A stretch of 64,000 bases of DNA. Origin: Candidatus Uhrbacteria bacterium. GTDB lineage: Bacteria; Patescibacteriota; Patescibacteriia; 2-12-FULL-60-25. The notes below the pieces were generated by a model that searched no databases, was not told the DNA's origin, and worked only from the letters and a program-made list of their open reading frames with translations. Positions 61,244 to 64,000 of this stretch are shown piece after piece. A program made the position numbers and the translations under genes. Positions within the stretch are counted from its first letter, which is position 1; each line of letters begins with the position of its first letter. The DNA is taken from assembly GCA_021413945.1 (NCBI GenBank), contig JAIOPK010000006.1, positions 62,001-126,000 on the forward strand, in the 5' to 3' direction.

Positions 61244-62066
61244 AAATAATTTCAACTCCTTGGCTTTTTAGAATGCTTTCTCCGTCGAGTACGGCATAGC
61301 CGTTACGGTAATAGACTCGTCGAATTCCGGAGTAAGCGAGCTGTTTGGCGCAGGGAGGGCAGGGGAAGGTGTCGCAGTAGATGTCGACGCCGAGGAGCGA
61401 AATACCTTTTTTAGCGGCTTCCGCGACGATACCGGCCTCGGCATGTAACGCGAGCGATGATTCGATGTGTAAACCCGCTTTGAAGTTTCCTCGCGGATCG
61501 CCTTGATCATTCGCGATTTGGTCTGACGGAACGTACGTTCCATGAGCGACAAACAATACGTTTCCATCCTTAATCGCCGCCGCGCCAATGCGTCGCCACC
61601 AATCTTTGCTTTTCGTGGCTTCATCGAGAGCAAGATCGATCATGTTTTTGTCGAACTCGGATTCGCTGATCGTCATGTCCGGGGAGACTTGCATCGGTTC
61701 AATGGATTTCTTTTTATCCCAACGCAAGAAAATCGTGTCGACCTCGACAGGATTGTTTGCAAAATATTTTTGGACGAGCTCGGTCGAGAGATCGTCGTCG
61801 GAGACGATGAGCGGCGTTTTATCGACCTGTAATTTTTGGATACCGCTTTCATCGAGGATGGAAACTTTGTCGAACATGTCCCAAGATTCGATGGCTTTTT
61901 GCACGAGTACCGGATCAAGTTTGCGGATATCTTTAACGAGATGTTCGTAGGAGGCGATGACGTCGTTTCCAAAGATATATAATTCTTTGGCGTCCGGATG
62001 GCGCTCAAATAAACGGCGATATCCCTCGTGGAGAACGGGGACGTAGCAAACGATCGACTTGGACAT
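61200..62066 (-). CDS. dCMP deaminase with an extra N-terminal domain
   Basis: 288 residues. The C-terminal half (about 138-275) is a cytidine/deoxycytidylate deaminase fold: LHAEAGIVAEA (His208, Glu210) and CDTFPCPPCAKQLAYSGI (Cys236 and Cys239). The N-terminal 130 residues (VCYVPVLHEGYRRLFERHPD, LYIFGNDVI, VDTIFLRWDKKKS) are not part of normal deaminases and look Rossmann-like, with HxGY at 13-16 where nucleotidyltransferases have HxGH. It would supply dUMP for ThyA. Last gene of its operon, 3 nt after the cytidylyltransferase-like gene. Confidence 0.85.
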   Translation of the reverse strand: MSKSIVCYVPVLHEGYRRLFERHPDAKELYIFGNDVIASYEHLVKDIRKLDPVLVQKAIESWDMFDKVSILDESGIQKLQVDKTPLIVSDDDLSTELVQKYFANNPVEVDTIFLRWDKKKSIEPMQVSPDMTISESEFDKNMIDLALDEATKSKDWWRRIGAAAIKDGNVLFVAHGTYVPSDQIANDQGDPRGNFKAGLHIESSLALHAEAGIVAEAAKKGISLLGVDIYCDTFPCPPCAKQLAYSGIRRVYYRNGYAVLDGESILKSQGVEIIFIRPASDNSSTSHT

Positions 62067-62069
62067 AGC

Positions 62070-62606
62070 CTAGGCTTCTTTCATCGATACCATCGCTTCT
62101 TCAACGGCTTGTAAGATTTTTGGCGTTAGAATTTTTTCCATTTTTTCCGCCGTTGTGAGCTGCATACGGCGGATTTTTGCGCTGGTAGAAGTCGTCGCCA
62201 TCCGATCGAGGACGATGACCTCCTTACAATGTTCTTTCAGAGCCGCGATCTCTTCATCGGTATAGGTGTCTTCCGTCGCAATCAGGACATCGGGCTGTAT
62301 CGTTTTAATTAAATGCCATTTTGGATCATCGTGCCGTTTCAATATGACAAAATCGACAGGTCGGAGATGCAAGACCATCTCCAATCGTTCGTCTTCCGGA
62401 ACAATCGGACGCTCCGGTCCTTTACGTTCCTGGATTTTTTTATCGTTATCGATTCCTACAATCAGGATATCGCCCGTTTTTTTTGCCGCTTCCAGGTAAC
62501 GGGCATGACCGATATGCACGAGGTCATACGATCCTTGCGTCAGGACGATCTTGGCCCCAAGAGCTTTCAAGCTGGCGACGACCGTTTTCAAATCGTCATG
62601 ATCCAT
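62070..62606 (-). CDS. adenylyl/cytidylyltransferase-family protein (RfaE-domain-II-like)
   Basis: 178 residues from the ATG at 62604-62606 (MDHDDLKTVVASLKALGAKI). IVLTQGSYDLVHIGHARYLEAAKKTG is the HIGH-type nucleotidyltransferase site, DILIVGIDNDKKIQERKGPERPI the KxxxRP segment, and TSTSAKIRRM the ISSTxIR equivalent. Related to RfaE/HldE domain II and GCT-like enzymes; substrate unknown. Lies between dut and the deaminase gene, so a nucleotide-linked substrate is likely. Confidence 0.87.
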   Translation of the reverse strand: MDHDDLKTVVASLKALGAKIVLTQGSYDLVHIGHARYLEAAKKTGDILIVGIDNDKKIQERKGPERPIVPEDERLEMVLHLRPVDFVILKRHDDPKWHLIKTIQPDVLIATEDTYTDEEIAALKEHCKEVIVLDRMATTSTSAKIRRMQLTTAEKMEKILTPKILQAVEEAMVSMKEA

Positions 62607-62665
62607 TATTCTTCGTCCCGTTTTGTACATATGTTACTACGTTAGCAGTCTTGTATGCGTTACCG

Positions 62666-63103
62666 TCAAGTCTTATAACCGCCTGTCGAGCCCCAGCCGC
62701 CTCGCGAGGGACCGGCAGGTTCGCCCTCGTCCCAAGTAGCGCGGGTGATCGGAATGAACATGCCTTGCGCCAAGCGCATGCCTGCTTCGATGGTGACCGG
62801 TTCTGTTCCCGGGTTCCAAAAAAAGAGGAGGATTTCATCTTCCGGTCCGCAAAAGTCGCGGTCGACAATACCAATCGTGTTGCCGATGCGCAGTCCCATT
62901 TTTTTGAATGTCGACGAGCGAGGAGCGATCATCAGCATATGACCTTCCGGTGCTTGAATCACCAGTCCCGTCGGTAGCATCAAGCTTCCACCCGGAGGGA
63001 CAACGCCGCCTTCACATACGGCAATATCAAAGGCCGCGGCCTCGGCGGTTTTATATTCCGGAAGCTCGATGCCTTCACGGATACGAGTAATGCGGGCTTT
63101 CAT
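62666..63103 (-). CDS. dut: dUTP diphosphatase
   Basis: 145 residues. Trimeric dUTPase motifs: AAAFDIA (I), APRSSTFKKMG (II), GNTIGIVDRDFCG (III), GMRLAQGMF (IV) and RGGWGSTGGY (V, with Trp where Phe is usual). It makes dUMP and keeps uracil out of DNA. Starts with ATGA overlap on the kinase stop. Confidence 0.96.
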   Translation of the reverse strand: MKARITRIREGIELPEYKTAEAAAFDIAVCEGGVVPPGGSLMLPTGLVIQAPEGHMLMIAPRSSTFKKMGLRIGNTIGIVDRDFCGPEDEILLFFWNPGTEPVTIEAGMRLAQGMFIPITRATWDEGEPAGPSRGGWGSTGGYKT

Positions 63104-63666
63104 TCTTTTGGCGAGAATCCCAGTTCTTTCATCGCCAAATGAACGGCGGATTCAAATTCTTCACGCGTGCCGGCATTTGGAATGGCCTTCCAAGCGCGCG
63201 CCATGACGTCGGGAATCGTGATTTCGGTCGGAAACTTTTCTTCTTTTTGGAATTGTTCCCAAGTCATGTTGGCTTCCGTCGCTTTTTCTCCGCGTTTCTT
63301 CATTCGCTCATAACGGAGTTCGGCCGGAACCTCGATCGACAGGAGTTTGAAATGGGGGAGCGGTTCAAGAGCGACGATATCTTCCGGACGGCGGATACCG
63401 TCGATGACGACGATGTCTTCCGGAGAGGACAGCGCGATTTTTTCTACCGCATAAGAGAGCGCGTCCTCTCCGTACTCTTTTCTTAAACTATTGGAGAGCT
63501 TAACAAAATTCTCGCGTGATTTCTCGATACCGAGCGTTTCAAGCACGGTTCCGAGGATTCCGCTGAAGCGGATGTAGCCAGCTCCGTATTTGTCGCGGAG
63601 TAAATCAGCGGCCGTCCCTTTTCCGCAGCCGGCCTGGCCGACAAGTCCGATGATGAGTTTGGGCAT
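63100..63666 (-). CDS. P-loop nucleotide kinase (dNMP/adenylate kinase-like)
   Basis: 188 residues from the ATG at 63664-63666 (MPKLIIGLVGQAGCGKGT); the upstream in-frame Met lies in a terminator. Walker A GQAGCGKGT, VVIDGIRRPEDIVAL (Walker B-like with DGIRR), and a lid segment RMKKRGEKATEANMTWEQF. Fits the AAA_18/deoxynucleoside-monophosphate kinase group. Given its neighbour dut, a (d)NMP is the probable substrate. First gene of the four-gene operon. Confidence 0.85.
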   Translation of the reverse strand: MPKLIIGLVGQAGCGKGTAADLLRDKYGAGYIRFSGILGTVLETLGIEKSRENFVKLSNSLRKEYGEDALSYAVEKIALSSPEDIVVIDGIRRPEDIVALEPLPHFKLLSIEVPAELRYERMKKRGEKATEANMTWEQFQKEEKFPTEITIPDVMARAWKAIPNAGTREEFESAVHLAMKELGFSPKE

Positions 63667-63701
63667 AAGATGTGCCAAGGGTAACAGACCGTCGCCTAAC
63701 A

Positions 63702-63730
63702 CAAAACCCACCGTCAAGCGGTGGGTTTTG
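63702..63730. terminator. terminator after rplA
   Basis: AAAACCCACCG-tcaag-CGGTGGGTTTT, with U-runs on both strands. Confidence 0.9.
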
Positions 63731-63739
63731 GTTCAAGGG

Positions 63740-64000
63740 TTACGCGAGTTCTGCCGTGTCGACTTTGATGCCCGGGCCCATCGTGGAGGTCAATGTGACC
63801 GATCCGAGATAGACGCCCTTGGCGGAAGCCGGTTTGACCTTTTTCAAGGCATCGATGAGAACGTTCAAGTTCTCGAGGAGGTTCTTGGCATCGAGCGAGG
63901 ACTTGCCGATCGCTTGGTGAATGTTGCCGGTCGTATCGTTCTTGAAAGCGACCTTACCTTTCTTCACGTCTTCGATCAGCTTTTTGATGTTGGTGCCCAC
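63740..64000 (-). CDS. rplA: 50S ribosomal protein L1, C-terminal part (partial)
   Basis: 86 codons; the frame continues past the right edge, and the first visible codon (GTG) is internal Val. GTNIKKLIEDVKKGKVAFKN, then GNIHQAIGKSSLDAKNLLEN, SAKGVYLGSVTLTSTMGPGIKVD match the last third of L1. Binds the 23S L1 stalk and its own mRNA. Ends 10 bases before its terminator. Confidence 0.95.
   Translation of the reverse strand: MGTNIKKLIEDVKKGKVAFKNDTTGNIHQAIGKSSLDAKNLLENLNVLIDALKKVKPASAKGVYLGSVTLTSTMGPGIKVDTAELA

Overview
The window (about 52% GC by eye, TGA used as an ordinary stop) looks like chromosome of a streamlined bacterium, most likely a member of the Patescibacteria/CPR with the standard code (so not Gracilibacteria or Absconditabacteria). 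The reasons are tightly packed short operons with 1-4 nt overlaps, many small lipoproteins and membrane proteins of unknown function, trimmed versions of repair enzymes (PolX without PHP, MutY without its NUDIX-like domain), and housekeeping genes without biosynthetic pathways. Lineage is an inference; no 16S rRNA is present. There is no prophage, insertion sequence or CRISPR array.

Layout. 1-7 kb, minus strand: 5' part of a PilB/GspE ATPase, a membrane protein, FtsH, ribosomal protein S1 and a DUF2339 membrane protein. 7-12 kb: a small surface-glycan locus (polyprenyl glycosylphosphotransferase and two GT4 glycosyltransferases). 12-22 kb: XerC/D-type recombinase, tRNA-Arg, slipin, exported proteins (two sharing an unusual 'DGKRHAFPN' domain), a cupredoxin lipoprotein, YwbE, a GT2, tRNA-His, a lytic transglycosylase, RecQ, a Hint-domain lipoprotein and a cold-shock protein. 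22-31 kb: P-type ATPase lacking the CPx motif, a ruvB operon, DedA, tRNA-Leu, a pfkB-polX-omdA operon and rsmE. 31-38 kb: ClpB under a CIRCE-like operator, a lipoprotein, and the overlapping rsmI-metG-cvpA-tatD operon. 38-46 kb: orphan receiver protein, MutY, a SNF2 ATPase, a K+-independent H+-pyrophosphatase with a flavin reductase, and paired lipoproteins. 46-51 kb: tRNA-Ile, a histidine phosphatase, a methyltransferase, tRNA-Gly and a lamin-tail surface protein.

50.8-54.8 kb is a repair/mutagenesis block: LexA with a direct-repeat operator, a DUF6504-like protein, a Y-family polymerase, a small membrane protein and an EndoQ-like nuclease. It is followed by a very basic histone-like 34-residue peptide, a nucleotidyl-cyclase-like protein, an RRM protein with a long leader, and gatB with two paralogous membrane proteins. 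59.3-63.7 kb is a pyrimidine-deoxynucleotide block in two converging operons (thyA-folA-HIT and kinase-dut-cytidylyltransferase-dCMP deaminase). The window ends inside rplA.

Expression signals are legible. Many transcription units have a sigma70-type promoter whose -10 box sits so close to the start codon that the mRNA must be leaderless or nearly so. Shine-Dalgarno sequences are few and stand out where they occur. GC-rich hairpins with U-runs separate nearly all units.
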